Shown here piece by piece: positions 24,972 through 33,318 of a stretch of DNA of 64,000 bases. Origin of the DNA: Pseudomonadota bacterium. Its GTDB lineage: Bacteria > Pseudomonadota > Gammaproteobacteria > Steroidobacterales > JBCBZW01. The notes under the pieces are model-generated. The model did no database searches. It was given only the letters and a program-made list of their open reading frames with translations, and was not told the DNA's origin. The DNA lies in assembly GCA_039815145.1 (NCBI GenBank), contig JBCBZW010000006.1:33565-97564 (forward strand), written 5' to 3'. The stretch's first letter is position 1. Every line of letters begins with the position of its first letter. Position numbers and translations under genes: made by a program.

Positions 24972-25723
24972 AGCAATCCTCTTCGGGCGAGACGCCACCA
25001 CTCTCGCGGGTGCGTTGGAGCAAGGCGCGGCGCATCGTGCCGACCCGCTACCCGCCGATCGACCTGTTCGAGGACATCGCCGACCCCGAGGATTGGGACC
25101 TGCTCGTCGCCGCCGAGGCGAAGACCAATCCGCGGGTCTGCGCCGACGTCGGGCGGCTGGACCTGGTCCCCGTTGCACGACGCGTGAGCGGCCCCGGCGC
25201 GAGCTACCTGATGGCACCGTTCGTTCACGTAAGTACGAACCGCCCCGGCCGTTTCCACGACGGTACCTACGGTGCCTGGTACGCCGCCAACCGCTTCCAG
25301 ACCGCTGTCGCCGAAACGGCCCATCACCTCGCCGCCTTCTATCGCAGCACGGCGCAGGCGCCCGGGTGGCTCGTACAGATGCGCGAGCTCATCGCCCAGG
25401 TCGATCATCGCTTCCACGATCTGCGCGCCGCGCCTGACTTCGCCGACGCCCTGGACCCGGTCAACTACGCCCCCTCCCAGGCCCTGGCCTGGCGCTTGCG
25501 CAGCGAGGCGGCGAGCGACGGCATCGTCTACCCCGCCGTGCGCGACGAGCAGGGCGAGGCGCTCGCCGTGTTCTGGCCGGATGTCGTGCGCCTGCCTCTG
25601 ACGCCCGGTCGACACCTCGGCTATCACTTCGATGGCACGCTCATCGACTACGTGCGCGACGCGTCCAGCGGAGAGTTGTGGCGCTTGCACGCCAGCGCGC
25701 CGGCGACCGACGCGAACCCCTAG
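24968..25723 (+). CDS. RES-domain toxin
   Basis: A 251-residue protein with the RES fold. The conserved arginine is in RWSKARRIVPTRYPP, the glutamate in AANRFQTAVAETAHH, and the serine region follows near SQALAWRLRSEAASDGIVYPAVRD. Characterised RES toxins (MbcT, ParT and relatives) degrade NAD+ or ADP-ribosylate targets; which applies here cannot be told. It starts with GTG at 24968, overlapping the antitoxin stop by 4 bases. Its length is slightly above the common 150-230 residues because of an N-terminal extension. Confidence 0.9.
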   Translation: MKQSSSGETPPLSRVRWSKARRIVPTRYPPIDLFEDIADPEDWDLLVAAEAKTNPRVCADVGRLDLVPVARRVSGPGASYLMAPFVHVSTNRPGRFHDGTYGAWYAANRFQTAVAETAHHLAAFYRSTAQAPGWLVQMRELIAQVDHRFHDLRAAPDFADALDPVNYAPSQALAWRLRSEAASDGIVYPAVRDEQGEALAVFWPDVVRLPLTPGRHLGYHFDGTLIDYVRDASSGELWRLHASAPATDANP

Positions 25724-25968
25724 GTCCCGCACCGTCAACTTGTCGCGACGCACCAGGCGTCAGGACTGCGCTTTCGCGCAATACCCCCTACCGCGCGCGG
25801 CAAAAGTATGTTCTAACTACCGGTTGTTCCGGTTGCTGAATCGGGAGTCGCGCCTGCGACGCCCGCTAACAACATCAAGCTCGGTGATCTGAACAACCGT
25901 CACGGACGACGGGTGATCCTCACGCGTGGTCCGTGCTCAACTGAAAAATACTAGGGGAGTCATAGTCC

Positions 25969-27279
25969 ATGCAGACCTTGCCAGGCAGGACGGCGCTCGT
26001 CGCATCGTCCCTGCTGGTGACCCTCATGGCGGGTAGCGCAAACGCGTCCGTCGACGGAGTCAACCAGCGGTCCTTGCTCAGCAAGCCGGTCGAGATGAAG
26101 GAGCTCTCGCTTGCCAACAAACCCAATGCTGGGCGCGTCGGCAGCCGAGTCTTCCAGCCCGAAAGGGGCCTCACCGGCGAACACGTCTACATCATCACCC
26201 TCGCCGAGCCTGCTCTCGCCGCCTACACGGGCGGAGTGCGCGGGCTCGCACGCACGGCCGTGGATACGCGCCGCGGGGAGCGCAAGCTGAACGCTCGCAG
26301 CCCCGCCAGCCGCGCTTATGTCCAATACCTGCGTGGGCAACAGGACAAGTTCCTGAGCCGCACCTCACGCATGCTCGGCCGCAGCGCAGCGCCGCTCAAC
26401 CGTTACGTTGCCGCCGTCAACGGCGTCTCCCTGCGCATGACGCAGGCCGAGGCCCAGCGCGTCGCGCGCCTATCGGGCGTGGCGATGGTCGAGCGTAGCG
26501 TGGAGATGCAGCTGGACACCGATGCAGGGCCGAACTTCATCGGCGCCCCGCAGGTGTGGAGCGGTGAAGCCACCGGCGAGGCTGCCCTCGGTGAAGGCAT
26601 CATCGTCGGCATCATCGACAGCGGCATCAACGGCGATCACCCGTCCTTCGCCTCAGCGGGCTCGGACGGCTACGAGCACACCAACCCCTACGGCGATGGC
26701 GTCTACGTGGGTGAGTGCTTCGACACGCCGGACCTGGTCTGCTCGAGCAAGCTGATCGGTCGCTACAACTTCACCCAGGGGTCGAACCCGCCCGCGCCCA
26801 CTTCCGAGGACACGGACGGTCACGGCACCCACGTGGCGAGCACCGCTGCGGGTAACTTCGTCGACGACGTTCCGTTCTTCGATGCGGAAGGCAACCCCAC
26901 CGGGTTCTCCGTGAACATCTCCGGTGTGGCCCCCCACGCGAACCTCATCGCCTACTCCGTGTGTGCCCCCCTGTGCCCAAGCTCGGACGTGCTGAACGCC
27001 ATCGACCAGGCCATCCTCGATGGCGTGGACGTGCTCAACAAGTCCATCTCGAGCCCGCCGGGCAGCCCCTGGGAAGCTAGCCTCTCCCTCGGTGCCCTGA
27101 ACGCCCGCGCCGCCGGTATCTCCTTCGCCATCTCCGCCGGCAACGACGGTCCCGGCGTGGGTACCGTGGCCGAGGTCAACGGTGCCCCCTGGAACGGTGC
27201 CGTCGCGGCCAGCACCCACGATCGCGCTTCCCGACCAAGACCCTTGGCGACTTCGGCGGCGGTGACACGCCCCCGATGA
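25969..27279 (+). CDS. subtilisin-like (S8) secreted protease, N-terminal part of a frameshifted gene
   Basis: This frame encodes 436 residues. Residues 1-27 form a signal peptide (ending SANA); residues about 70-185 form an I9-type inhibitor propeptide. The catalytic domain follows, with Asp217 in GIIDSGINGDHPSF, His285 in DGHGTHVAST and the oxyanion Asn392 in AISAGNDGPG. The frame then breaks: after THDR the last 16 or so residues are out of register, while the true continuation is in the +2 frame. Removing a one-base loss near 27226-27228 joins it to the next entry as a single protein of about 1,471 residues. AGGGGAG precedes the ATG. As it stands this part lacks the catalytic serine. Confidence 0.85.
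   Translation: MQTLPGRTALVASSLLVTLMAGSANASVDGVNQRSLLSKPVEMKELSLANKPNAGRVGSRVFQPERGLTGEHVYIITLAEPALAAYTGGVRGLARTAVDTRRGERKLNARSPASRAYVQYLRGQQDKFLSRTSRMLGRSAAPLNRYVAAVNGVSLRMTQAEAQRVARLSGVAMVERSVEMQLDTDAGPNFIGAPQVWSGEATGEAALGEGIIVGIIDSGINGDHPSFASAGSDGYEHTNPYGDGVYVGECFDTPDLVCSSKLIGRYNFTQGSNPPAPTSEDTDGHGTHVASTAAGNFVDDVPFFDAEGNPTGFSVNISGVAPHANLIAYSVCAPLCPSSDVLNAIDQAILDGVDVLNKSISSPPGSPWEASLSLGALNARAAGISFAISAGNDGPGVGTVAEVNGAPWNGAVAASTHDRASRPRPLATSAAVTRPR
27226..27228 (+). other. site of a one-base loss (frameshift) in the S8 protease gene
   Basis: Upstream of 27226 the frame reads ...AASTHDR in register with the protease. From 27228 another frame reads FPTKTLGDFGGGDTPP and continues uninterrupted into the PA and catalytic-Ser regions. 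Only two bases (GC) lie between, so one base of a codon is missing. No slippery heptamer is visible, which argues against programmed frameshifting. A sequencing error is possible. Confidence 0.75.
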
Positions 27280-30200
27280 CCATCACCGGTCGCTCCCTGA
27301 GCCCGGGCTACACGGGTCCGATCGTCTACGCTGGCGACTACGCCAACGGCGACCCGGATCCCGAGCAGTGCCTGAACGCCTTCCCGCCGGGCACCTGGAC
27401 CAACGGTGAGATCGTGGTCTGCGACCGCGGCGCTATCGCCCGTGTGCAGAAATGCATCAACGTGCGCGACGGCGGTGCCGCCGGCTGCGTGCTGACCAAC
27501 GTGCCGGGTGGCGCGACGTCCGTGGCGGACGATCCTCACGTGATCCCGGCGATCCACATCGCTGAAGAAGACGGCACGCCGCTCAAGGCCTGGCTGGCCA
27601 GCGGCAGCGGTCACTCGGCCACGATCGGCGAGGGCGGCGCGCCCTTCTCCGACCCCGAGGCCGGCGACATCATGGCCGACTTCAGCTCCCGCGGGCCCTA
27701 CACGGGCTTCGACTTTCTCTCGCCCAACGTGTCCGCACCGGGTGTGAGCATCTACGCAGCCTTCGCTGACGGCATCGAGTACGCCTTCCTCGGCGGTACC
27801 TCCATGTCCAGCCCGCACGTGGCTGGCTCCATGGCCCTGCTGCGTCAGACCCGGCCGGACTGGACCGATGCTGAGATCCTCTCCGCGCTCATGAGCACGG
27901 GCGTGCAGGAGATGCGCAAGGAAGACGGCGTCACGCCGGCGGACGCCTTCGACTTCGGTGGCGGTCGCGTACGCGTGAACGAGGCGGCCAACGCGAGCCT
28001 GCTCTTCGACGAGACGGCGGCTGGCTTCGAGGCGGCCAACCCGGCCACCGGCGGCGATCCGAAGGACATGAACATCGCGTCCTTCGCCAACGATGCGTGC
28101 CTGAGCCTGTGCTCCTGGGAGCGCACCGTGGAAGCCACGGTGAGCGACACCTGGTCTTCCAGCTCCAACGGCGACTTCCCGGTCACCGTCGAGCCAGCCT
28201 CGTTCTCCCTGAACGCCGGCGAGACCCAGGTGATCACCGTCACGGCTGACGTCTCCGCCATGCCCAACGGCGAGTTCGCCTTCGCCGAGCTGGTCCTGAC
28301 CCCCGCCGGCGGCGCCAACCCGCCGACGGAACTGCAGGTGGCGGTGACGCCCTCTGCCGGTGACCTGCCGAACGAGCTGATCATCAACACCGGCCGCGAC
28401 GCCGGCTCCGTCACCGAGACCATCGCCTCCATCGAGGTGACGGATCTGCAGGTGGAGGCCTTCGGCCTGTCCAAGGGTGACACCGAGCGCCTCGCCATCA
28501 CCGGTGAGACGGGTGAGTTCGATCCCTACGACCAGCCCGACGGTGTGGGCGTGAGCTTCTTCGAAGTGCCCGCCGATGCGATCCGCGTGATCGTGCGCAC
28601 CTTCGACTCCGAAGCCCCGGACGCTGACCTGTTCGTAGGCCGCGACGACAACGGCGACGGCGATATCTCCGCCGACGAGGAACGTTGCAACAGCGGCACA
28701 GGCGGCAGCGATGAGTTCTGTGAGGTCGCGGACGTCGAGGGCGGCACCTGGTGGGCTGCCGTGATCAACTTCACCGCCTCTGAGCCCGACGCGACGGACG
28801 AGACCAGCGTCAACGCTACCGCCGTGGCCCCGAGCACCGGCAACTTCTTCGCGGAAGGCCCCGGCGGCCCGGTGGATGAGCTCGACCCCTACGATCTCTC
28901 GATCTTCTACGATCTGGACGATGCCGAGGCGGGCGACATCTACTACGGCAACCTCATCCTGGGCTCCGGCCCCGGCAACGAGGGCGATATCGGCAACATC
29001 CCCGTGACCTTGGTGCGCGGTACTGACGATGTTGCCATCGAGGTGGACGCGATGATGGCCGAAGTAGGCGACACGCTGAACTTCACCGTCACCGTGCAGC
29101 CGAACGCCACGCCGGAAGATCTGGCCTACGCGATCGAGACCGCGATCCCTGACGGCTTCTCGCTGGATGAGGATTCGGTGGCGGTCACGGCCGGTGAGGT
29201 CACCGTGAACGGTGACTCCATCGACTGGTCCGTGGTGCAGGCGAGCATCGACGGTGCGACCAACAGCTACACGGTGACCACGAGCGCTGAAGATGCAGCG
29301 TGCACGATGCCGGAAGTCGGCCAGGGCGGTGGCTACATCGACCTCGCGGCCTTCGGCTTCGAGCCCAGTGACACCGAGGGTGACACCATCACCGGCACCT
29401 TCGGCCTCGATCCGGAGCAGGTGAACTTCTACGGCAGCGACCGTGGCAGCCTGACCTTCACGGACGACGGCTTCGTGTTCTTCGAAGGCGCCCCGGGCCC
29501 CAACCCGTGGATCAACCAGCCGATTCCGTCGCTCGACGACCCGAACGATCTCTCCGCCATCTTCTGGCGGGACATGGAGATGGTCTCGAGCCCGTCCGAC
29601 GGTCCTGAGGGCGAGCGCGGCGTGACCGCCATTACCCTCACCTGCGGCGGTGAGCCCTGCGCGTTCCTGGTGGAGTTCGACAACCTCGAGCCGTGGCCAG
29701 CAGGCGACACCTCCGACCGCATCGACTACGAAGCCTGGTACTGGGGCATCGTTGACGACGCACCGGGTGCCTACGAGATCATCTACGCCTACGACAACAT
29801 CAGCGGCTTCGCTGATGGCGTCGGCACCATCGGCGTGGAAGGTCCGGACGGCTCCATCGGCACGCAGGCGGCCTTCAACGATGTGGCCATCAGCGATGGT
29901 GACTTCATCTGCTTCGACCTCGTGGGCGTGACCTTCGACCCCGCCGTGCTCACCTTCTCGGTGTCCGTGGATCCGTCCGCGGCCGGCCGTGATGTGGAGA
30001 CGACGGTGACGAGCGTGGTCGACAACGCCGGCAGCGAAGCCGAGACGGCCAGCGTGAGCGTGTCCGTGGGTGGTGAGTTCATCGACAGCGATGAAGATGG
30101 CATCGCCGACGCTGACGACAACTGCACGTTGATCCCGAACGAGAGCCAGTGCGATAGCGATGGCGACGGCTTCGGCAACCACTGCGATGCGGACTTCAAC

Positions 30201-30383
30201 GACGACGGCTTCGTGTTCTTCCAGGACTCGCTGCTGTTCCGTGACGAAGGCTTCGGCAACCCGAGCGAACCGCCCGAGTACAGCGAGTACGACCTGAACT
30301 GTGATGGCGCCGTCGACGACGGTGACATCGAGATCGGTCGCACCCTGTTCCGGGCAGCGCCGGGACCCGCTGGGGAGCTTTGA
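27276..30383 (+). CDS. subtilisin-like (S8) secreted protease, C-terminal part of a frameshifted gene
   Basis: This frame gives 1,035 residues from the ATG at 27276, but coding similarity already begins at about 27228. It holds a protease-associated (PA) domain (GEIVVCDRGAIARVQKCINV), the catalytic serine (Ser176 in FLGGTSMSSPHVAG) and a long series of extracellular beta domains. These include an Fn3-like domain (PVTVEPASFSLNAGETQVITVT), a pre-peptidase-like segment, and DUF11-like repeats. The tail has calcium-binding motifs of thrombospondin-3/dockerin type (DSDEDGIADADDNC, DSDGDGFGNHCDADFNDDG). There is no sorting tag or membrane anchor. On its own this product would have no signal peptide. 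A terminator follows. Confidence 0.85.
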   Translation: MTITGRSLSPGYTGPIVYAGDYANGDPDPEQCLNAFPPGTWTNGEIVVCDRGAIARVQKCINVRDGGAAGCVLTNVPGGATSVADDPHVIPAIHIAEEDGTPLKAWLASGSGHSATIGEGGAPFSDPEAGDIMADFSSRGPYTGFDFLSPNVSAPGVSIYAAFADGIEYAFLGGTSMSSPHVAGSMALLRQTRPDWTDAEILSALMSTGVQEMRKEDGVTPADAFDFGGGRVRVNEAANASLLFDETAAGFEAANPATGGDPKDMNIASFANDACLSLCSWERTVEATVSDTWSSSSNGDFPVTVEPASFSLNAGETQVITVTADVSAMPNGEFAFAELVLTPAGGANPPTELQVAVTPSAGDLPNELIINTGRDAGSVTETIASIEVTDLQVEAFGLSKGDTERLAITGETGEFDPYDQPDGVGVSFFEVPADAIRVIVRTFDSEAPDADLFVGRDDNGDGDISADEERCNSGTGGSDEFCEVADVEGGTWWAAVINFTASEPDATDETSVNATAVAPSTGNFFAEGPGGPVDELDPYDLSIFYDLDDAEAGDIYYGNLILGSGPGNEGDIGNIPVTLVRGTDDVAIEVDAMMAEVGDTLNFTVTVQPNATPEDLAYAIETAIPDGFSLDEDSVAVTAGEVTVNGDSIDWSVVQASIDGATNSYTVTTSAEDAACTMPEVGQGGGYIDLAAFGFEPSDTEGDTITGTFGLDPEQVNFYGSDRGSLTFTDDGFVFFEGAPGPNPWINQPIPSLDDPNDLSAIFWRDMEMVSSPSDGPEGERGVTAITLTCGGEPCAFLVEFDNLEPWPAGDTSDRIDYEAWYWGIVDDAPGAYEIIYAYDNISGFADGVGTIGVEGPDGSIGTQAAFNDVAISDGDFICFDLVGVTFDPAVLTFSVSVDPSAAGRDVETTVTSVVDNAGSEAETASVSVSVGGEFIDSDEDGIADADDNCTLIPNESQCDSDGDGFGNHCDADFNDDGFVFFQDSLLFRDEGFGNPSEPPEYSEYDLNCDGAVDDGDIEIGRTLFRAAPGPAGEL

Positions 30384-30397
30384 TCCGCTAGCCAGGC

Positions 30398-30426
30398 GGG
30401 CCGGGCGATCGCAAGTCGCCCGGCCC
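30398..30426 (+). terminator. GC-rich hairpin after the protease gene
   Basis: A perfect 11-bp stem (30398-30408 with 30416-30426) and a 7-base loop, 15 bp after the protease stop codon. No T-tract follows, so it may protect the 3' end rather than terminate. Confidence 0.4.
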
Positions 30427-30442
30427 GAGCGTTAGGAAACGG

Positions 30443-31168
30443 TCAGCCCCGATCGCTCACGCGGTCGGGGCTTTTTTGTGCCTCGCGCAAGCCATCATCG
30501 ATCGCCTGGCGGGGTCCCCTTCGATACGCACCCGCAAGGCACGCGACGAAAGCGCAGGCGGCGAACGGCAGGGCCCAAGCCACCCCCAGTACCCACAAGG
30601 TGATAGCACTCACCAAGCACCACCCTACCGGCAGGATCAGCGAGGCCCACAGGCGCCACCCGCGAAGGGTGAGCAGGCAAATGCCGAAGGTCAACAGCAC
30701 CGTTGGGTCGGGGTGGATGCCCACCACCTCAGCGCGCCCCCAGCCGCCACCCGTAGAGAGCGCTAGCAAGGGATAGGAGAGCCCGAGCAGACAGAGTACG
30801 CCGCCGACCCACCGCGTACGGCCCAGAGAATCCCGTACGCCGCCGAATCGACTCGATAGGAGCAATCCTGACAGCAACACCGCCTGCAGCCCGAAGGCCC
30901 ACGCGATGGGGCGCGCTGCCCAGTTGAGGCTGGCGTACTCGCTCAGGAGAAAGGCGTAGCCCACCCATCCCCACATCGCCGCCAGCGCGAGCGCTGCAAA
31001 GCGCTGCCCGCCTCGATACACCAACGCCAGAGCGGCTATCGCAGCCGATAACGTCAACAAGTGTAGGGGCCAGGCGGACGCGTTCACCCGCTCGATCAGG
31101 CGGAAGTAGACCTCGGCGGTGAAGGGAACGAAATCGGCCGCCCGATAGGTGAGCCAGTCCCCGATCAA
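30443..31168 (-). CDS. DUF6064 family membrane protein
   Basis: A 241-residue protein with about six hydrophobic segments. The start (GDWLTYRAADFVPFTAEVYFRLIERVNASAWPLHLL) matches the DUF6064 family opening, in which a D-F-x-x-F-x-x-x-x-Y-x-R-L motif precedes the first helix. The function of the family is unknown. Its start overlaps the end of the aldo/keto reductase gene by 4 bases (ATGA), so it is the last gene of a three-gene operon. The protease terminator overlaps its 3' end from the other strand. Confidence 0.85.
   Translation of the reverse strand: MIGDWLTYRAADFVPFTAEVYFRLIERVNASAWPLHLLTLSAAIAALALVYRGGQRFAALALAAMWGWVGYAFLLSEYASLNWAARPIAWAFGLQAVLLSGLLLSSRFGGVRDSLGRTRWVGGVLCLLGLSYPLLALSTGGGWGRAEVVGIHPDPTVLLTFGICLLTLRGWRLWASLILPVGWCLVSAITLWVLGVAWALPFAACAFVACLAGAYRRGPRQAIDDGLREAQKSPDRVSDRG
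30445..30477 (+). terminator. Rho-independent terminator of the protease gene
   Basis: A 12-bp stem with one G-T pair (AGCCCCGATCGC with GCGGTCGGGGCT) and a TCAC loop, followed by six Ts. It overlaps the last codons of the convergent DUF6064 gene. Confidence 0.85.
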
Positions 31169-32097
31169 ATCGCCTCCACCTCACGCACCATGCGGGCGCG
31201 TTGCTCCGGGTCCGGCATCGGACCGACACCCGCCCCCATGTTCTCGCGCATGTGGGCGACTTGGCTGGTGGCCGGAATGGCGCAGGCGACGGCGGGATGC
31301 GACACGACGAAGCGCAACAGGTAGTCGGCCCAGGTCTGGCACCCGATGGCCTCGCGGGCCCACGCGGGGACGGGATGCGAACGCTTCAAGGCCCGGATCA
31401 ACGCGCCGCCGTCGTAGGGCCGATTGGCGATCACGGCGATGCCTCGCTCATGGGCGATCGGCAACAGCCGCCGCTCCACCTCCCGATGGGTGATGTTGTA
31501 AGTCAGCTGCACAAAGTCGAGCTCGCGCGTCTCGAGCACCCGCTCGAGCTCGCGGTGACGACGGCCGTGGGAGGTGGTGATCCCGACGTAGCGCAGGGCA
31601 CCGTCCGCCTTGAGCTGGGCCAAGGTGTCCAGGTGCGCCTCCCACGCCATCAGGTTGTGCACCTGCATGAGGTCGAAGGCGGGCACGCGCCAGGCAGTGC
31701 GCTGGGCTTCGATCTGCTCACCTGCCTCGCTGGCGTTTCGCGTCCACACCTTCTCGGCCGAGAAGAGCGTATCGGGCACGCCAAGGCGCTGCAGGGCATG
31801 GCCGAGCACCTCGGCCGACGAGCCGTACATAGGGGAACAGTCGACCATCCCACCCCCCAGCTCGAAGAAGGCGCGCAGCACCTCTACCCGCGCACCCCGC
31901 AGCACCGGGTCGGCACCCACGTTGAAGGAGATCCAGGTGCCCATACCGATCGGCGGCAACCGGCGACCGTCCGCCATCCTCGGCCCCGGGTCAGCGGTGG
32001 CCGCACCCGCCCGCAGCAGGGGGCCTAGCCCCATCGCGCCGATGCCGAGGGCGAAGTGCTTCAGGACGTCGCGTCGTTTGTGGCGCGGAATGTTCAT
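31165..32097 (-). CDS. aldo/keto reductase with twin-arginine signal
   Basis: A 310-residue protein. Residues 1-34 look like a Tat signal (KRRDVLKHFALGIGAMGLG), so it is probably exported folded. The (beta/alpha)8 reductase follows: IGMGTWISFNVG, the catalytic Asp/Tyr motif MVDCSPMYGSSAEVLG, Lys in FSAEKVW, and YVGITTSHGRRHRELE. NAD(P)H-dependent carbonyl reduction is the family activity, but a periplasmic member would need its cofactor loaded before export. It overlaps both neighbouring genes by 4 bases and so is translated with two membrane proteins. Confidence 0.88.
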   Translation of the reverse strand: MNIPRHKRRDVLKHFALGIGAMGLGPLLRAGAATADPGPRMADGRRLPPIGMGTWISFNVGADPVLRGARVEVLRAFFELGGGMVDCSPMYGSSAEVLGHALQRLGVPDTLFSAEKVWTRNASEAGEQIEAQRTAWRVPAFDLMQVHNLMAWEAHLDTLAQLKADGALRYVGITTSHGRRHRELERVLETRELDFVQLTYNITHREVERRLLPIAHERGIAVIANRPYDGGALIRALKRSHPVPAWAREAIGCQTWADYLLRFVVSHPAVACAIPATSQVAHMRENMGAGVGPMPDPEQRARMVREVEAI

Positions 32098-32594
32098 GCC
32101 TCACCTCGTTGCAGGAGTGCCTGCCGGTAGCGAATCACCGTCCCCAGCAGGAGCAGGAAGCTGCCGAGCACGAACACCTTGTTCACGAACCAGTTGCTAC
32201 GCCACATGTTCCAGTCGGGATCGGCCAGGAAGCGTGCGAACAAGGTGACGATGATGAGGATCTCCGCGATCGACACGATCAGCGCAAACCACCCCGCGTA
32301 CCACGGCCGCCTCAGGAGGGCCCAACCCAACCAGATGTGCACCAGGGGCCAGAAGTCCCAGTAGACGTAGGTGACCAGCGCCTCTCCCCGAGCCATCGCG
32401 AAGGCCATCGGAAAGAGGTACTTGATGAACAGGGACCAGGCGGCGAGAAAGAACAGCAGGTGGGCGATGAAGGAGAGCCATCGCCACGGCGGATCATCTC
32501 GACACGCGTCCGTCACCGCGGCTGCCTTGACGTGCACGATGCGATCATCGAACTCCAACTCCCGCCGCGCGCCCTGAATGCCATTTTGACTCAC
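32094..32594 (-). CDS. four-helix membrane protein of unknown function
   Basis: A protein of 166 residues if translation starts at GTG 32594, or 205 if it starts at ATG 32711. From about residue 40 of the short form it is mostly hydrophobic, with four predicted helices (WLSFIAHLLFFLAAWSLF; TYVYWDFWPLVHIWLGWAL; GWFALIVSIAEILIIVTLF; NKVFVLGSFLLLLGTVI). The first 39 residues of the long form look like non-coding sequence, so the shorter start is preferred, although no strong ribosome site marks it. It heads an operon with the Tat-signal reductase (4-base overlap). I recognise no family. Confidence 0.65.
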   Translation of the reverse strand: MSQNGIQGARRELEFDDRIVHVKAAAVTDACRDDPPWRWLSFIAHLLFFLAAWSLFIKYLFPMAFAMARGEALVTYVYWDFWPLVHIWLGWALLRRPWYAGWFALIVSIAEILIIVTLFARFLADPDWNMWRSNWFVNKVFVLGSFLLLLGTVIRYRQALLQRGEA

Positions 32595-32743
32595 CTCGTG
32601 GACTGGGGTTCCGAAGGTAGTCGTGAGCGAGCGGGCACTGGCTGCCGTGCTCCGTGCGCGCCCGCTTGCTATGATGGACATTCGTGCGCGGCCAGCCCCG
32701 TCGTGCACCAAGCCCGCTGATCTTTTGCCCTCGACCGAACGCC

Positions 32744-33181
32744 ATGAGACCTCCCAATTCCACCCACCTGCCCGCCATCGCCGACCTCCTCGCCGCCAAC
32801 GGCCTACCCACCGACGATCTCGAACAACTGGATCTGTCCTGGTTCCTCGTGCGCGAGGCGCACGGCCACATCGAGGTGGTGGGTGGACTGGAGCGCTGCG
32901 GCGAGACGGCGCTGATTCGCTCCGTGGCCACGGCGCCGACGCGTCGCGGACGTGGCCTCGCAGGTACGTTGGTCGAGGCCCTGGAACTCGCTGCCTCCCA
33001 GCACGGGCTTAAGGAACTCTACCTGCTCACCGAAACCGCGGAGGGGTTCTTCGCCCGCCTCGGCTACGTGACGCGAGCGCGCGACGAGGTGCCGGACGCG
33101 ATCCGCACCAGCCGCCAGTTCTCATCGCTCTGCCCGGCGAGCGCCACGGTGATGTGCAAACGCCTCGTCTCGAAGGCCTAG
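32744..33181 (+). CDS. GNAT acetyltransferase, ArsN2-like
   Basis: A 145-residue GNAT-fold protein. The acetyl-CoA loop is SVATAPTRRGRGLAGTLVEALE, preceded by the sheet strand HIEVVGGLER and followed by LYLLTETAEGFFARLGY, as in the ArsN2 group annotated as arsenic-resistance acetyltransferases. No other arsenic genes are nearby, so the physiological substrate is open. The ATG at 32744 comes before an in-register N-terminus; a longer frame upstream looks non-coding. Its TAG stop lies inside the CTAG that flanks the fold-back insertion immediately downstream. Confidence 0.82.
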   Translation: MRPPNSTHLPAIADLLAANGLPTDDLEQLDLSWFLVREAHGHIEVVGGLERCGETALIRSVATAPTRRGRGLAGTLVEALELAASQHGLKELYLLTETAEGFFARLGYVTRARDEVPDAIRTSRQFSSLCPASATVMCKRLVSKA

Positions 33182-33318
33182 CTGCCTGTTGAAGTGTCTC
33201 AGGCGAGTGCGAGACAAGGCGGAAACCGACGAAAAAGCGCAGTGTACAAACAGTACATGAGCATCTTGAGTCGATTTCCAACGCCGGATCGTGCCGCCTG
33301 AGACACTTCAACAGGCTG
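33182..33318. mobile_element. 137-bp MITE-like fold-back element with CTAG flanks
   Basis: The terminal inverted repeats are about 24 bp: CTGCCTGTTGAAGTGTCTCA (continuing GGCG) at the left end and its complement at the right, with one mismatch near the tip. The element is bounded by CTAG at 33178-33181 and again at 33319-33322, a probable 4-bp target duplication. The interior has a small palindrome (TGTAC-AAACA-GTACA) and no coding frame. It resembles non-autonomous miniature insertion elements. The duplicated CTAG supplies the TAG stop codon of each convergent neighbour. Confidence 0.75.

Noticed and set aside
27226..27280. Programmed ribosomal frameshifting in the protease gene
   Set aside because: No X-XXY-YYZ slippery site, stem-loop or pseudoknot is apparent; mutation or sequencing error is simpler.
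26952..30182. A 1,076-codon open frame on the minus strand opposite the protease gene
   Set aside because: It is the antisense shadow of a GC-rich, codon-biased gene; its translation is low-complexity (Val, Gly, His, Arg, Asp) with no domain, while the plus strand has clear protease motifs.
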